This document shows positions 58,844 through 60,000 of a DNA stretch of 60,000 nucleotides, piece after piece. Both the position numbers and the translations under genes were made by a program. The notes under the pieces are model-generated. The model was not told the DNA's origin and did no database searches. It was given only the letters and a program-made list of their open reading frames with translations. Within the stretch, counting starts at the first letter, position 1. Each line of letters opens with the position of its first letter. The stretch is from Cristatella mucedo (Eukaryota > Bryozoa > Phylactolaemata > Cristatellidae): contig WPIO01000112.1 in NCBI GenBank assembly GCA_009760855.2, positions 739,501 to 799,500 of the forward strand, given 5' to 3'.

Positions 58844-59892
58844 TGTGTAATTGTATCCTTGGCTTTAATCTCAGAAGTCCAGGAGGTCAATGCAAATGTC
58901 ACAGTACTGAGTTTTTTTAGTTGAACACTGGCTATTGAGCTGCTATCTGCCACAGTTTGAGCAGGGCTTCATCGCCTGAAGAAAGGAAGGCCGGCCTGGA
59001 ACCGTGGGCTTTGCTAGAAATTTTGTCCGAGCTTACCATTGACCGTGTCTCATTCGCCCAGCTGCAAATGATGCATCGACTGGGCTTGACTCTCGATTGA
59101 ATTGGGCTGCAGCCAGTGGCGCTGCGAGCTGGCAGCAGGGACCCCAGCTGTGTCCCCTCTCACAGGCTGTCAGATGCCACAGTCATAGTGACAGTCACAG
59201 AGGCTTGCGGGCACTGCTCGTTGACATGGCCGCCCTGCTGCTTTTTGGCACTGCAAGCTCAGCGCTGCGCTTGGCAGCACCCGGCCGCCGCGTGACTGCC
59301 GCTGCCGCATGACCATCGCTGAGTGATGTGGCTCAAGTTTGAGCTGCAAGTCAACAGTCTGGTGAGCTTAGTGGTCGTCTCCCGACCGTGCGCTTTTTTG
59401 GGCATCAATCGCACGCCGATAGTCGTGCATCACGCGCTTTCTGGCCAACGAGGCTATGCGCTGGCCCGAAGCAGGTATTCGACTGACAGTCTGACAGTCA
59501 GTCAGTCTTTGTGCGTACGTTGGAGCCAATTGTGCACCAGGCCGGCATTCGCCCCACCTCCGCTCAGGCGAAAAGAGACGTTCGGTAACGGCAATCGGAA
59601 ATGCCCGCGCGCTCACTCACATCTGTCGGACAGCTGTGTGCTCTGAGCCACCTGTGTGCCGGGCGCGAGCTCAGCAGTTCGTGCCGTCGAGGACTCGATG
59701 GTCGATGTGAGGCGCACGTGCGTGAGGCGCCGGTGCTCGATAGCGCTCGATGTCACAGCCACCGCCGTGCCTCTCAGACGCAGTCTCATCTGAAATACGT
59801 GAATGTCGATAGTCTCGAAAATTGGCCACCTCGTCGTGTGACTGTGAGGCTATCGCTGCTGCGTGCTCGGTCCTTCCCTGCCGTCTCCGCTT
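58841..59892. other. EIPR1 intron 6, GC-rich toward the right
   Basis: No further EIPR1 exon is recognised. CpG content rises from about 59100, and CACGTG-type sites appear near 59717 and again in the terminal repeat. Confidence 0.45.
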
Positions 59893-59990
59893 AGGGCTTG
59901 GCAGCCGCTCGAGGATCACGTGACGAGTCTCGAGCCGCGGCAGGGCTTGGCAGCCGCTCGAGGATCACGTGACGAGTCTCGAGCCGCGGC
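59893..59990. repeat. Perfect 49-bp tandem duplication with E-box
   Basis: The unit agggcttggcagccgctcg... occurs twice with no mismatch (59893-59941 and 59942-59990). Each copy has gatcacgtgac (E-box TCACGTGA) flanked by ctcgag sequences in near-palindromic arrangement. Confidence 0.93.
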
Positions 59991-60000
59991 TGCCTTTCTC

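Overview
This is eukaryotic DNA from a metazoan, most likely an invertebrate. It has short coding exons with GT-AG introns, long introns, dense LINEs and tRNA-derived SINEs, long CA/GT/GA/AT microsatellites, an LTR retrotransposon and a hAT MITE. There is no operon structure, rRNA, CRISPR or prokaryotic gene. The species cannot be named from the window. A gastropod or other lophotrochozoan would fit, but nothing proves it.

Two genes account for almost all the protein-coding signal. On the minus strand, TRAPPC12 (a TRAPP-III tethering-complex subunit) starts at 43296 and runs leftward off the window. Six exons are supported and a seventh is tentative: 42181-43296, 37603-37716, 27507-27645, 4716-4828, (2197-2242), 1578-1651 and 1016-1114. 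On the plus strand, EIPR1/TSSC1 (a WD40 partner of the EARP and GARP tethers) starts at 52250 and runs rightward off the window. Its exons are 52250-52291, 55266-55370, 55580-55715, 56523-56694, 56866-56971 and 58067-58203. Splice phases agree at all five EIPR1 junctions and at every TRAPPC12 junction I could test. The genes are head to head. From memory the human pair on 2p25.3 has the same order and orientation, so this looks like a conserved divergent gene pair whose products both act in endosome/Golgi membrane tethering.

The 9 kb between the two start codons holds a GC-rich TRAPPC12 first exon, a SINE remnant, a LINE 3' end, a complete but inactivated LTR retrotransposon (44741-49836, target duplication CGAAC) that landed in a SINE and was itself hit in its 3' LTR, a decayed satellite of about 150-170 bp units, and a CpG-rich EIPR1 leader.

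The introns are mostly repeats. LINE-A is an L2/CR1-type element with APE endonuclease and RT fragments and a 3' end of a hairpin plus (ATT)n; the best copy is 23246-25790. LINE-B is a second family near 9.2, 13.1 and 15-16.3 kb. SINE-A has a Leu-tRNA-like head. SINE-B is short and its tail resembles the LINE-A 3' hairpin. A SPIN-like hAT MITE at 16079-16265 interrupts LINE-B RT coding sequence. An 18-bp minisatellite at 923-1016 repeats the 5' splice-site sequence of TRAPPC12 exon 7.
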